Shown here: positions 63,994 through 64,000 of the stretch, piece after piece
Layout: each line of letters opens with the position of its first letter
Position numbering within the stretch: position 1 is the first letter of the stretch
Assembly (NCBI GenBank): GCA_916048095.2
Contig: OU696573.1
Span: 4,984,608 to 5,048,607, forward strand
Reading direction: 5' to 3'
Source of the DNA: Sacculina carcini
Taxonomy: Eukaryota; Arthropoda; Thecostraca; Sacculinidae
DNA: 64,000 bases
Translations under genes and position numbers: made by a program
Notes under the pieces: model-generated
Told to the model about the DNA's origin: nothing
Seen by the model: the letters and a program-made list of their open reading frames with translations, nothing else
The model's database searches: none

Positions 63994-64000
63994 CTCAAAT

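Overview
This is a 64 kb piece of an animal (metazoan) nuclear genome, not a prokaryote. It has no operons or bacterial signals. It has GT-AG bounded exons, a tRNA-derived SINE, long (CA)n tracts and many eukaryotic transposable elements: CR1/Jockey-, I- and RTE-like LINEs, Ty3/gypsy, BEL/Pao, Penelope, pogo/Tigger and Tc1-mariner-like DNA transposons. CsRn1-type gypsy, Penelope and BEL elements together fit an invertebrate bilaterian. I cannot name the phylum.

The only host gene I can support lies on the minus strand across the whole window. Four short exons, at 63859-63993, 39163-39290, 27404-27581 and 11553-11752 (in transcription order), encode the C-terminal half of one Ig domain, a second Ig domain split over two exons, and the start of a Frizzled-type cysteine-rich domain. 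The splice phases fit throughout (1, 0, 1). Ig-Ig-Fz is the ectodomain order of MuSK-type receptor tyrosine kinases (the related ROR kinases have one Ig). Introns are about 24.6, 11.6 and 15.7 kb. The transmembrane and kinase exons would lie beyond position 1, and the signal peptide and first Ig beyond 64000.

Almost everything else is transposon sequence inside these introns. 1-11.3 kb: a LINE reverse transcriptase (LINE-A) holds a solo LTR and a young CsRn1-like gypsy element (minus strand, intact 1105-codon pol, LTRs one mismatch apart). The left LTR of that gypsy holds a LINE-B fragment, which in turn holds a complete Tigger/pogo element. 11.8-22.5 kb: a decayed BEL/Pao element holds a gypsy element (gypsy-2, TSD CTCAT), which holds a third LTR element (LTR-3, TSD TTGCG). 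23.1-26.3 kb: a Tc1/mariner-like transposase remnant is split by a deleted LTR element (TSD ACCAC). 26.5-33.5 kb: LINE, Penelope, CR1-like LINE with nested SINE, and pogo remnants. 34.7-39.0 kb: two unusual non-coding tandem arrays.

39.3-63.7 kb: a train of LINEs, many in the same (+) orientation, separated almost only by (CA)n tracts. The LINE-E family occurs four times and every copy ends in the same two-stem 3' hairpin, with a compensatory base change in the stem, just before (CA)n. This suggests RNA-structure-guided retrotransposition into microsatellites. A nearly complete I-clade LINE with RNase H (52.8-58.5 kb), a BEL integrase fragment (59-60.1 kb) and a LINE ORF1 carrying a PHD finger plus zinc knuckles (60.8-62.4 kb) complete the window.
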